From positions 1-8,945 of the forward strand of contig JADFRH010000079.1 of assembly GCA_022561415.1 (NCBI GenBank): a DNA stretch of 8,945 nt, read 5' to 3'. The stretch is from Planctomycetota bacterium. Lineage in GTDB: Bacteria; Planctomycetota; Phycisphaerae; UBA1845. A program made the position numbers and the translations under genes. Shown here one piece after another: positions 1 through 7,251 of this stretch (position 1 is its first letter; the number at the start of each line of letters is the position of its first letter). The notes beneath the pieces are model-generated. The model was not told the origin of the DNA. It did no database searches and was given only the letters and a program-made list of their open reading frames with translations.

Positions 1-1012
<1,012 letters not shown>

Positions 1013-1021
1013 TGATCAATA

Positions 1022-1026
1022 CTCCT
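1022..1026 (-). promoter_or_regulatory. Shine-Dalgarno site of groEL2
   Basis: The minus strand reads AGGAG, 9 bases before the ATG at 1012. It fixes the start of groEL2 and shows that this gene can be translated independently of groES2. Confidence 0.8.
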
Positions 1027-1052
1027 GTGGTTCATTCGAATTTAGCCGCTGC

Positions 1053-1077
1053 CCACGCCCGAAGTCGGGCGGCGTGG
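1053..1077 (-). other. Stem-loop in the groES2-groEL2 spacer
   Basis: CCAC (1053-1056) pairs with GTGG (1074-1077), and GCCCG (1057-1061) pairs with CGGGC (1066-1070) around a 4-base loop; three bases (1071-1073) bulge out. No T-run follows on the minus strand, so it does not look like an intrinsic terminator. Its location just ahead of groEL2 suggests a role in mRNA stability or processing, which is inference only. Confidence 0.4.
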
Positions 1078-1119
1078 CCGCGAGCAGCATGAGTGCCGCG
1101 CGCTGGTTCTTCGCAATCC

Positions 1120-1431
1120 TCAATCGACGATCGCGAGAATGTCGTTCTCCCGCACGAGCACATAGGTCTGATCGTTGACCTCGACCTCGGTGCCGCTGTA
1201 CTTTCCGTAAAAGACGACGTCCCCTTTCTTGACGGACATCTTGCCGCGCTTGCCGCTGTCGAGCAGTTTGCCGGGGCCGGTGGCGATGACTTTGCCGCGC
1301 TGCGGCTTCTCGCGGGCGCTGTCCGGCAGCACGATGCCGCCGCTGGTTACTTCTTCCGGATCGTCCGGCTGTACGACGAGTCGATCGTCGAGGGGCTTGA
1401 TTTTCACTTTGGTTGCGGTTGCAGTAGCCAT
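1120..1431 (-). CDS. groES: Co-chaperonin GroES, second copy (groES2)
   Basis: This is the 10-kDa lid subunit that caps the GroEL ring as a heptamer. The protein has 103 residues, slightly longer than the usual 95-98 because of a Thr/Ala-rich leader (MATATATKVK). The mobile loop runs from about 21 to 43 with the GroEL-contacting tripeptide Ile-Val-Leu at 33-35 in GGIVLP. The core IKPLDDRLVV at 11-20 and the C-terminal NDILAIVD are typical. The roof-loop region is GKYSGTEVEV at 76-85. It starts 44 bases after the groEL1 stop with a good ribosome binding site and no terminator between, so it is probably in the same operon. It is clearly different in sequence from GroES1, and is presumably the partner of GroEL2 encoded just downstream. 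That pairing is inferred from gene order only. Confidence 0.97.
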   Translation of the reverse strand: MATATATKVKIKPLDDRLVVQPDDPEEVTSGGIVLPDSAREKPQRGKVIATGPGKLLDSGKRGKMSVKKGDVVFYGKYSGTEVEVNDQTYVLVRENDILAIVD

Positions 1432-1440
1432 CGAGAGATC

Positions 1441-1448
1441 CCTTTCCT
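1441..1448 (-). promoter_or_regulatory. Shine-Dalgarno site of groES2
   Basis: The minus strand reads AGGAAAGG, 9 bases before the ATG at 1431, in the 44-base spacer between groEL1 and groES2. No terminator hairpin or promoter is visible in this spacer. Confidence 0.7.
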
Positions 1449-1475
1449 GTATCTAGTTCGGTATTGCGTCTTGAT

Positions 1476-3116
1476 TTACATCATGTCCATGTCTGCCATG
1501 CCATCGTCACCCATGCCGGCGGCGCCGTTCCCATTTTTTTCCTTAGGCTTCTCGGTGATGAGGCAATCGGTGCTGAGCAGCACGCGGGCCACGCTGGCGG
1601 CGTTTTGCAAAGCGGTGCGCGTGACCTTCGTCGGGTCGATCACGCCGTCCGCTACGAGGTCGGTGTATTCGCCCGAGTCGGCGTTGTAACCGAACGAACC
1701 CGTCAGCTTCGACACCTTGTGCAAAACGACCGTGCTCTCCACGCCCGCGTTTTGAGCAATCTGCCGGATCGGGGCCGTCAATGCTTCGCGCACGATCCGC
1801 ACGCCAACTTGCTCATCGCCGCCCAGCTTGAGTTTGTCGAGCACCACGCCGGCTCGCAGGAGCGCCACGCCCCCGCCCGGAACAATGCCTTCTTCGATGG
1901 CCGCCCGGGTGGCGTGCAGCGCGTCCTCGACGCGAGCTTTGGTTTCTTTGAGCTCCGTTTCGGTGGCGGCGCCGACGTTGATCTGGGCCACGCCGCCGGA
2001 CAGCTTGGCCAGGCGCTCCTCGAGCTTCTCGCGATCGTAGTCGCTGGTGGTGTTCTCGATCTCGTTGCGGATCTGACTGATACGACCCTGGATATCCTTG
2101 GTCGCGCCGCCACCCTCGATGATGGTGGTGTTGTCCTTGTCGATGGAGATCTTCTTGGCCGTACCCAGATCGGCGATAGTGATGTTCTCGAGCTTGGTGC
2201 CCAAGTCCTCAAAGACCGCCCTGCCGCCGGTGAGGGTGGCGATGTCTTCGAGCATGGCCTTGCGTCGATCGCCGAAGCCCGGCGCCTTGACGGTGCAGAC
2301 CTGCAGCGTGCCGCGGAGCTTGTTGACCACCAGGGTCGCCAGGGCCTCGCCCTCGACGTCCTCGGCGATGATCAGCAGCGGCTTGCCCGCCTGCGACACC
2401 TTCTCGAGAAGGGGGATGATGTCCTTGACGGTGCTGATCTTCTTCTCGTGAATGAGCACGAGCGGCTTTTCGAGCTCACACGAGAGGCTCTCGAAGTTGT
2501 TGATGAAATGCGGCGAGAGGTAGCCCTTGTCGAACTGCATGCCCTCGACCAGGTCGACGGTAGTGTCGAGGGTCTTGCCCTCCTCGACCGTGATGACGCC
2601 GTCTTTGCCGACCTTGTCCATCGCGTGGGCGATGTGCTTGCCGATCTCGGCGTTCTGGTTGGCCGCACAGGTGCCGACCTGAGCGATCTGGGCGTTGTCC
2701 TTGACGGACGTGCTCATTTTCTCTAGCCGCTCGGTGACCGCCACGACGGCCATCTCGATACCGCGCTTGAGCTCCATCGACTCAGCGCCGGCCGCGATGT
2801 TCTTGAGACCCTCGTCGTAAATCGCCTCGGCGTAGATGGTCGCGGTCGTCGTGCCGTCGCCGGCGACGCTCGACGTCTTGGAGGCGACCTCCTTGACCAT
2901 CTGGGCGCCCATGTTCTCGTAAGGGTCTTCGAGTTCGATCTCCTTGGCGACAGTGACGCCGTCTTTGGTGACGGTCGGGGCGCCGAAGGATTTCTCGATC
3001 ACGACGTTCCGGCCGCAGGGACCGAGCGTGGCCTTGACGGCCCGTGCCAGTTGCTTGACCCCTCTACGAATGGCCTCGCGGGCCTCCATCTGATATGCAA
3101 TCTGCTTAGCTGCCAT
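1476..3116 (-). CDS. groEL: Chaperonin GroEL, first copy (groEL1), complete
   Basis: This is a complete 546-residue GroEL subunit, an ATP-driven protein-folding ring in the cytoplasm. E. coli numbering can be applied directly over most of its length: VTKDGVTV at 49-56, GDGTTT at 86-91 with Asp87, [13 protein letters not shown] at 277-289, GAATE at 382-386, ARVEDAL at 394-400 with the hydrolysis Asp398, GGG at 414-416, and YNA near 477-479 for nucleotide contact. The apical contacts Tyr199, Phe204, Leu237, Leu259, Val263 and Val264 are kept, but the Tyr203 position is His (YLSPHF). Lys34 of the nucleotide loop is Cys (TLGPCG). The tail is Met/Asp-rich (GMADMDMM) instead of a pure Gly-Gly-Met repeat. 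The ATG at 3116 has GGAGA 8 bases upstream. It follows groES1 after 117 bases that contain a repeat array, and is followed closely by groES2. It is probably the more canonical of the two copies because its tail and allosteric core are standard. Confidence 0.98.
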   Translation of the reverse strand: MAAKQIAYQMEAREAIRRGVKQLARAVKATLGPCGRNVVIEKSFGAPTVTKDGVTVAKEIELEDPYENMGAQMVKEVASKTSSVAGDGTTTATIYAEAIYDEGLKNIAAGAESMELKRGIEMAVVAVTERLEKMSTSVKDNAQIAQVGTCAANQNAEIGKHIAHAMDKVGKDGVITVEEGKTLDTTVDLVEGMQFDKGYLSPHFINNFESLSCELEKPLVLIHEKKISTVKDIIPLLEKVSQAGKPLLIIAEDVEGEALATLVVNKLRGTLQVCTVKAPGFGDRRKAMLEDIATLTGGRAVFEDLGTKLENITIADLGTAKKISIDKDNTTIIEGGGATKDIQGRISQIRNEIENTTSDYDREKLEERLAKLSGGVAQINVGAATETELKETKARVEDALHATRAAIEEGIVPGGGVALLRAGVVLDKLKLGGDEQVGVRIVREALTAPIRQIAQNAGVESTVVLHKVSKLTGSFGYNADSGEYTDLVADGVIDPTKVTRTALQNAASVARVLLSTDCLITEKPKEKNGNGAAGMGDDGMADMDMM

Positions 3117-3124
3117 TGGTGCTG

Positions 3125-3129
3125 TCTCC
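3125..3129 (-). promoter_or_regulatory. Shine-Dalgarno site of groEL1
   Basis: The minus strand reads GGAGA, 8 bases before the ATG at 3116. It lies downstream of the repeat hairpin, so the hairpin would not directly sequester it. Confidence 0.7.
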
Positions 3130-3143
3130 GTACAAAAGATTTA

Positions 3144-3226
3144 GAATAGCGAATTCAGAATTGCGAATGGAAGGTGTGTACCGAATCGATTTTCGTTACT
3201 CGCCATTCGCTATTCGACATTCGACA
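3144..3226. repeat. Heptamer repeat array with inverted copies in the groES1-groEL1 spacer
   Basis: On the minus strand five contiguous 7-base units occupy 3226 to 3192: TGTCGAA, TGTCGAA, TAGCGAA, TGGCGAG and TAACGAA (consensus TNNCGAA). On the plus strand the same phase of 7 runs from 3147: TAGCGAA, TTCAGAA, TTGCGAA. The two arrays face each other, so 3144-3154 is a perfect 11-base inverted repeat of 3205-3215. A second register pairs 3163-3170 with 3203-3210, extended by 3158-3161 with 3212-3215 past one mismatch. Transcribed in the groES1-groEL1 message, it would form a stable, AT-richer hairpin well before the groEL1 ribosome binding site. It could be an mRNA-stability or differential-expression element, or simply a dispersed genomic short tandem repeat. 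Confidence 0.75.
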
Positions 3227-3233
3227 TTTTTGG

Positions 3234-3530
3234 TTAACCCACGACCCCGAGGATGTCCGACTCGTCCATGATCATGTACTCGTCGCCGTCGACCTTGATT
3301 TCGGTGCCGGCGTAGCTGGTGAAGATCACCTCGTCGTTCTTCTTCACTTGCATTTGGCTACGCGTGCCGTCATCGAGCAGTCGCCCGTTGCCGATCGCCA
3401 GGATGATGCCGCGCTTGGGCTTCTCCTTCGCCGAATCGGGGAGCACGATCCCGCCGGCCGTCACCTCTTCCGCGTCGACCCTCTTCACGATCACCTTGTC
3501 GCCCAGGGGCCTGATGTTGAGCTTTGCCAT
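3234..3530 (-). CDS. groES: Co-chaperonin GroES, first copy (groES1)
   Basis: This is the 10-kDa co-chaperonin that closes the GroEL chamber. The 98-residue length is standard. The N terminus LNIRPLGDKVIVKR is followed by the mobile loop (about 16-38) with Ile-Val-Leu at 28-30 inside GGIVLP. The roof loop has Tyr73 in TSYAGTEI, and the protein ends in the conserved SDILGVVG. The ATG at 3530 is supported by AAGGAG 10 bases upstream. This is the first gene of the chaperonin cluster: it follows about 336 bases without a gene and precedes groEL1 by 117 bases. Heat-shock control would be expected to act ahead of it, but no CIRCE operator is present. It is presumably the partner of GroEL1 by gene order, although cross-use with GroEL2 cannot be excluded. 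Confidence 0.98.
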   Translation of the reverse strand: MAKLNIRPLGDKVIVKRVDAEEVTAGGIVLPDSAKEKPKRGIILAIGNGRLLDDGTRSQMQVKKNDEVIFTSYAGTEIKVDGDEYMIMDESDILGVVG

Positions 3531-3540
3531 GTCTTAAAAA

Positions 3541-3546
3541 CTCCTT
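3541..3546 (-). promoter_or_regulatory. Shine-Dalgarno site of groES1
   Basis: The minus strand reads AAGGAG, 10 bases before the ATG at 3530, separated from it by an AT-rich stretch (TTTTTAAGAC). It confirms the groES1 start. Confidence 0.8.
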
Positions 3547-3547
3547 T

Positions 3548-3590
3548 GTTCGAGTTCGAGTAAACCGGATTCAGGCTATCGCCGTTCGAG
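3548..3590 (-). repeat. Three CTCGAA direct repeats just upstream of groES1
   Basis: The minus strand carries CTCGAA at 3585-3590, 3555-3560 and 3549-3554, the last two adjacent in tandem and immediately before the groES1 ribosome binding site. The first and third are followed by C, giving CTCGAAC. Such spacing could mark a regulator site, but no known heat-shock operator matches. It may be chance in a GC-rich leader. Confidence 0.35.
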
Positions 3591-3605
3591 CCTTCATCAA
3601 CCCGA

Positions 3606-3633
3606 CGATCGCCGCCGCCCGGCGGGGCGATCG
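3606..3633. repeat. GC-rich palindrome in the groES1 leader
   Basis: CGATCGCC at 3606-3613 is exactly inverted as GGCGATCG at 3626-3633, with a 12-base all-G/C loop. The predicted structure is very stable. It has no T-run on either strand, so it is not a typical terminator. It lies about 76 bases upstream of groES1 and may be a leader RNA structure or a protein-binding palindrome. Confidence 0.45.
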
Positions 3634-3659
3634 CGCGGAACCTCCCGCAACGTACGTAG

Positions 3660-3674
3660 GGCACGCACGGTGCC
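3660..3674. repeat. Small palindrome, possible REP-like element
   Basis: GGCAC (3660-3664) and GTGCC (3670-3674) flank the 5-base loop GCACG, next to a self-complementary ACGTACGT at 3650-3657. The layout, a short GC palindrome following GTAG in an intergenic region, resembles repetitive extragenic palindromes. Only one copy is visible in this window, so repetitiveness is unproven. Confidence 0.25.
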
Positions 3675-3811
3675 AGACCCTCCGGATTCACGCCGCCGAG
3701 CCGGTCTTTCGTAAAACCCGTAGGCACAAGGAGTTACGGTCGGCCGACGGTTTCGCGGAGTCGCGTCTACGCACTGGCGCTCTGTCAATTTAGCCGTACC
3801 GGCCGCCCGCT

Positions 3812-3826
3812 CTGCCAGTATGGCAG
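3812..3826 (-). other. Short hairpin downstream of the antiporter gene
   Basis: CTGCCA (3812-3817) and TGGCAG (3821-3826) form a perfect 6-base stem with a 3-base loop, about 40 bases past the antiporter stop codon. It is in the right place for a transcript 3' end. However, the following minus-strand bases are GC-rich with no T-run, so a classical intrinsic terminator is not supported. Confidence 0.35.
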
Positions 3827-3866
3827 CCGTGGCGGTTTTGGCTCGAAATCCTCGGAGGGCGTGGGC

Positions 3867-5648
3867 TCAGGGTTTCCCCTGGGTCGTATGCATCGCCCGC
3901 AGTAGATCACGCTGCTCGACGATGCCGGTGATTCGGTGGGAATCGCCACGCTCGACCCCGGGCAGGACGGCCACGTTCTGGTCGGTGAACAGGTCGAGCA
4001 GATCGGGCAGGGGCATATCCATCGGCACCGGTCGTGAGTCGGGGTCGGCAAGATCGACGGCCGTCACCAGCGCGCTGATGCCCGGGTCGTAGATGACATC
4101 GCGGACGTCGCTGAAGTGAATCATGCCGGCGAAATCGCCGTTGTCATAGACGACGGGAAAATGGCTGTAGGTCGAGTGTTCGATGTGAGGGAGCACCTCG
4201 TCGAACGTCTCAGACGCGCGGATCAACTGAACGTTGGTCCGCATGATCGACTCGACGCGAAGATCTTCCGGGGCACCGCTGGGAGGCGCACGGCCGAGGC
4301 CGAACAGCCGGGCGAGCGATCGAAGCGTCAGACGTACGATGGACGTTCCTTCGGTTCGCCCCTCGACGCGACCGAGCAGTGTGATGGCCTTCACCTCGCC
4401 GGATTGAACGGCGCATCGCTTCACGAGCAGGGGTCCGATCAGCTCGAAGACGACCACGCTGCCCAGAATGATCGTGGCGAACTGCCCGGCCAGCTCACTG
4501 CTCCAGTTTTTTTCGACGAAGGACGCCAGCCCGATCACGACGGCGGCCTGGCACAGCATGGCACCGCCAAGCCTCCCGTCAACGCGCTGGGGGGCCTTGG
4601 CCCATCGAACGCCGTACTTGCAGCCAAGCCACTTGCCGGCGAGACGGGCGAGGACGTACGCGACACCCAACCAACCCATGTGGGCCAGGTGCTCGAGGTG
4701 CAGATCAAACCCGGCCATGGCGAAGAAGCCGGCGAAGATCGGGGCGCCGAACGTCCTGAGCGCTGCGTCGAGCTTCTGTGAGTCCAGCGCTATGTTGGTA
4801 AACACGGCGCCGGCCACCAGGGCGGTGAGCAGAAAACTGTAGGACGCACCGTATCGCTGCCAGAACCATCCCTCGCTCGCGCCGAGCAGAATGAACAAGG
4901 CAAAAAAGACCAACAACGTCTCGGCCAATGAGACCTTCGCGTGAAGAACGCTGATGATTGTGCCCACCACCCCGCCGAGCACCACACTCCCGAGGATCGC
5001 AACCATCAGGGCGACGCCGAGATGCCCGGCGATCGCGCCCGAGGTGCTGATGATTCCCAGCGATGCTAGAATCAGAAACACCGCCTGAAAGGCAACGATG
5101 CAGACGATGTTGTTGACGGCCGTCAGCCCCAGGATCGTGTCGGTCACGGGCCCCTTGGCCTGGTATTCCTGCAGGACGAAGAGCGTCGCCGCCGGCGCCG
5201 TCGCCAGACCCGCCGTCGCCAGCAACAAGGCCAAAACTGCGGTTTGACCGGGCGGAACATTCGACTGCGTCAGCCACAGCGCCGCCGCGCACGCGACAAG
5301 AACCAGAATCAGCGTGAAACCCATCTCCAGCGCGGAGATTCTGAGCACGCGCGGGCCGACCGAGCGTAGCTTGGTACGCTCGAACGCACCGCCGATCGTG
5401 AAGAGTATCAGCCCCAACGCGAGGTTCTTGATCGGCTGAAGCGGGGCGGCGGCGGCGGCGAGTGCCTCGTTCACCGGCGGACTGCCGTCGTCGTCGAACA
5501 GGAGGGAAAGTAGGAATCGCAGAACGACCCCGCCAAGCAGGAAGCCCACCACGCGCGGCACGTGGAACAGGTGGGCGGTGTAACCACCGATGATCGCCGC
5601 GACCAGAATCAGCCCGAAGAGGATCCCGGAGCTGGGGGCGCCGTCCAT
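3867..5648 (-). CDS. CPA2-type cation:proton antiporter homologue with C-terminal CBS pair
   Basis: This 593-residue inner-membrane protein belongs to the monovalent cation:proton antiporter-2 (KefB-like) fold. Hydrophobic segments span about residues 8-410, consistent with roughly 12-13 membrane helices. After a basic linker (410-463), two CBS domains follow at about 464-521 and 527-587, with Asp514 and Asp581 where CBS strands often carry a ribose-contacting Asp. There is no RCK/TrkA-N domain, unlike Kef channels. The helix with the usual DD, ND or QD ion-site pair reads AVNNIVCI (Asn179-Asn180), so the expected aspartate is absent; exchange activity is doubtful. The preceding stretch TAPAATLFVLQEY (149-161) and GPVTDTILGL (166-175) are family-typical. 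The start is uncertain. The ATG at 5648 sits just before the first helix; a TTG at 5672 has AAGG about 8 bases upstream; an ATG at 5780 would add a basic, unconserved-looking 44-residue leader across a palindrome. It follows the CNNM-like gene and is probably co-transcribed with it. Confidence 0.88.
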   Translation of the reverse strand: MDGAPSSGILFGLILVAAIIGGYTAHLFHVPRVVGFLLGGVVLRFLLSLLFDDDGSPPVNEALAAAAAPLQPIKNLALGLILFTIGGAFERTKLRSVGPRVLRISALEMGFTLILVLVACAAALWLTQSNVPPGQTAVLALLLATAGLATAPAATLFVLQEYQAKGPVTDTILGLTAVNNIVCIVAFQAVFLILASLGIISTSGAIAGHLGVALMVAILGSVVLGGVVGTIISVLHAKVSLAETLLVFFALFILLGASEGWFWQRYGASYSFLLTALVAGAVFTNIALDSQKLDAALRTFGAPIFAGFFAMAGFDLHLEHLAHMGWLGVAYVLARLAGKWLGCKYGVRWAKAPQRVDGRLGGAMLCQAAVVIGLASFVEKNWSSELAGQFATIILGSVVVFELIGPLLVKRCAVQSGEVKAITLLGRVEGRTEGTSIVRLTLRSLARLFGLGRAPPSGAPEDLRVESIMRTNVQLIRASETFDEVLPHIEHSTYSHFPVVYDNGDFAGMIHFSDVRDVIYDPGISALVTAVDLADPDSRPVPMDMPLPDLLDLFTDQNVAVLPGVERGDSHRITGIVEQRDLLRAMHTTQGKP

Positions 5649-5697
5649 GATCGCAAGTGCTTCCGCGTCCAAACCTCTCGCCTTTCCATTACACCGG

Positions 5698-5730
5698 CCG
5701 CACTTACCGCGCGCGGCCCACGAAGTGCGG
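5698..5730. repeat. Inverted repeat upstream of the antiporter gene
   Basis: CCGCACTT (5698-5705) and AAGTGCGG (5723-5730) form a perfect 8-base stem around a 17-base loop that itself contains the palindrome CCGCGCGCGG (5707-5716). It lies in the 153 bases between the CNNM-like stop and the preferred antiporter start, which favours reading that stretch as a non-coding leader. No T-run follows on the minus strand. Confidence 0.4.
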
Positions 5731-5801
5731 GACATTTCAGGCGGGAAAACCGGAAAGTGCAAGTGGCGATCCGAACGCACGGCCGAACGTAGGCGCAGGG
5801 C

Positions 5802-7085
5802 CTATGCCGGCGCCTCGTCCGTTTCGGAGGGAATCGACATCTCGAGGCGCACCCGGATCACGCGTCGCGGCTCGGCGTCGATCACACGGATGACCATGCC
5901 GTTGTGCTCGATCTGCTCGCCCACTTTGGGAATCTTGCCCATGCGGCTGCACACGAAACCGCCGATGGTTTCGTAGTCCTCGTCCTCGGGAAGCGCGACG
6001 TCGAGTTCGTCGTTCAGCTCGTCAACGCGCATTCGCGCATCGACTTCGACGGTTCGCTCATCGATTCTGACAAGCTCGACCGCCGTCGTCTCGTCGTACT
6101 CGTCATGAATCTCGCCCACCAATTCCTCGAGGATATCCTCGATCGTCACCAACCCGGCGGTTCCGCCGTATTCATCCAGCACGATGGCGATATGCACCTT
6201 CTGCGATTGAAACTCACGAAGAAGCTCGCGCACCATCTTGCGCTCCGGAATGAACAGCGCCTTACGCATGCTCGAAGAGAGCGAAAATGGCTCGTCGCTC
6301 TTGCGTTGCAGCAGGTCTTTGGCGTAGAGAACGCCGAGAATCGTGTCGATCGTGTCCTCGTACACGGGAATGCGCGAGTGGCCCTTTTTCCGAATCGTGG
6401 CCAACACCGCCTCGTAGTCGGCGTCGATCGGTATTCCCACGACGTCGGTCCGCGGCGTCATGATCTCCTCGACGTGGGTGTCGGTCAGCTCGATCACCGA
6501 CTCGATCATCTCCTTTTCCTCTTCGTCCACCGCGCCGTGTTTTTCCCCCTCACGGACGGCGTCGAGGATCTGCCGTTCGAGTTCGTCCGCGTGGGACTTG
6601 GCGTCACGAACCGGCACCCCCGCAAGCCGACGAACCAGCGGGTCGAAGATCTCCAGGAACGCGATAAGCGGAAGACACAGAACTCGGATGGACGAAAGAA
6701 GCGGCAGCGTGCGTACGATCAGGGCATCCCCGGCGTACTTGGCCCAGGCATTGGGAATCGCCACACCGAACACCAGAACGAGCACCAACGTCACACCACA
6801 CGTGACGGCCAAACTGATCGAACCGGGATCCGCCGACCCGGCGCGCCAGGAAAACAACGCCAAGAGCAACATCGCAAGCGTGGCGACGGACCGAATCACC
6901 GCAGTCGCCAGAAGGTAGCGAGGTCTGGCGGTGACGAAGGCCTCGAACGCGTCACGTCGACCGACCTTGTCGAACTGTTCCGCGATGCGGACATGAGACG
7001 GCAGACGCAGCGCCAGGTTGAGCGTCGCAAACAACGTCAGCACGGCCACATCGAACGCACCGACCCAAGTTACCCAATCAGTCAT
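5802..7085 (-). CDS. CNNM/CorC-family transporter-like protein (DUF21-CBS-CBS-CorC_HlyC)
   Basis: This 427-residue membrane protein is often annotated 'hemolysin' or TlyC; characterised family members export Mg2+ or other divalent ions. Residues about 4-150 form an N-terminal membrane region with about four hydrophobic segments (near 8-28, 57-80, 90-113 and 124-150), the DUF21 position. CBS1 is about 204-260 (EEIMTPRTDV at 206-215) and CBS2 about 272-328 (DEYGGTAGLVTIEDILEEL at 304-322). The C-terminal CorC_HlyC domain is about 338-416 with GGFV at 375-378. The cytosolic part is near-canonical, but the membrane part is degenerate: IPNAWAK (110-116) replaces the usual E-x-x-P-K pattern, and the small-polar/acidic signature in helix 1 is missing. 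The ATG at 7085 is the first possible start, because an in-frame TGA lies 12 bases upstream. No Shine-Dalgarno is seen. It follows ybeY after 166 bases containing a hairpin and precedes the antiporter gene. Confidence 0.9.
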   Translation of the reverse strand: MTDWVTWVGAFDVAVLTLFATLNLALRLPSHVRIAEQFDKVGRRDAFEAFVTARPRYLLATAVIRSVATLAMLLLALFSWRAGSADPGSISLAVTCGVTLVLVLVFGVAIPNAWAKYAGDALIVRTLPLLSSIRVLCLPLIAFLEIFDPLVRRLAGVPVRDAKSHADELERQILDAVREGEKHGAVDEEEKEMIESVIELTDTHVEEIMTPRTDVVGIPIDADYEAVLATIRKKGHSRIPVYEDTIDTILGVLYAKDLLQRKSDEPFSLSSSMRKALFIPERKMVRELLREFQSQKVHIAIVLDEYGGTAGLVTIEDILEELVGEIHDEYDETTAVELVRIDERTVEVDARMRVDELNDELDVALPEDEDYETIGGFVCSRMGKIPKVGEQIEHNGMVIRVIDAEPRRVIRVRLEMSIPSETDEAPA

Positions 7086-7118
7086 GAACTCGACTCACAA
7101 CAAACCATTCGAATCCCA

Positions 7119-7159
7119 CCGCACCCGGGATCAATCCGATTGATCCCAGTTCCGTGCGG
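7119..7159. other. Strong stem-loop between ybeY and the CNNM-like gene
   Basis: GGGATCAAT (7127-7135) pairs perfectly with ATTGATCCC (7139-7147) around the 3-base loop CCG. An outer 6-base stem, CCGCAC (7119-7124) with GTGCGG (7154-7159), closes the structure across an asymmetric internal loop. Fifteen base pairs in 41 bases is well above random. On the minus strand it is followed by mixed sequence and only then TTTGTTG, so it is a poor intrinsic terminator. It could be an attenuator, processing site or RNA-stabilising element that separates ybeY from the downstream genes. Confidence 0.6.
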
Positions 7160-7251
7160 CACACGATGCATCACCGGATATCCCTCGGCACAATCGGCAC
7201 GTCAACAAAGACTATCGCTTCATCCGAGCCGAACTTGCGCCACGCCACCTC

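Larger units (their letters stand above)
3531..3866 (-). other. Non-coding upstream/leader region of the chaperonin cluster
   Basis: About 336 bases lie between the antiporter stop and groES1, with no credible gene. A perfect TTGACA hexamer sits on the minus strand at 3783-3788, but no matching -10 box lies 16-18 bases downstream, so it is not called a promoter. There is no CIRCE inverted repeat (TTAGCACTC/GAGTGCTAA) and no clear sigma-32-type site. The region holds several palindromes and direct repeats, which are listed separately. The chaperonin promoter must be here or further upstream in the antiporter gene. Confidence 0.6.

Noticed and set aside
1464..2726. Long plus-strand open frame (420 codons) antisense to groEL1
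   Set aside because: It lies fully opposite a high-confidence groEL, has no family resemblance, and is typical of antisense frames over GC-rich, codon-biased genes.
3755..3788. Sigma-70 promoter based on the perfect TTGACA at 3783-3788 (minus strand)
   Set aside because: The only -10-like hexamer (TAGACG) is 13 bases away, too close; nothing acceptable lies at 16-18 bases.
3491..3788. Small minus-strand frames in the groES1 leader (63-78 codons) as a small protein gene
   Set aside because: They have no ribosome binding site, one overlaps groES1 in another frame, and the composition mirrors GC-rich non-coding sequence.
3531..3866. CIRCE operator for HrcA
   Set aside because: Neither TTAGCACTC nor GAGTGCTAA was found; an isolated GAGTGC at 1091-1096 has no inverted partner at the right spacing.
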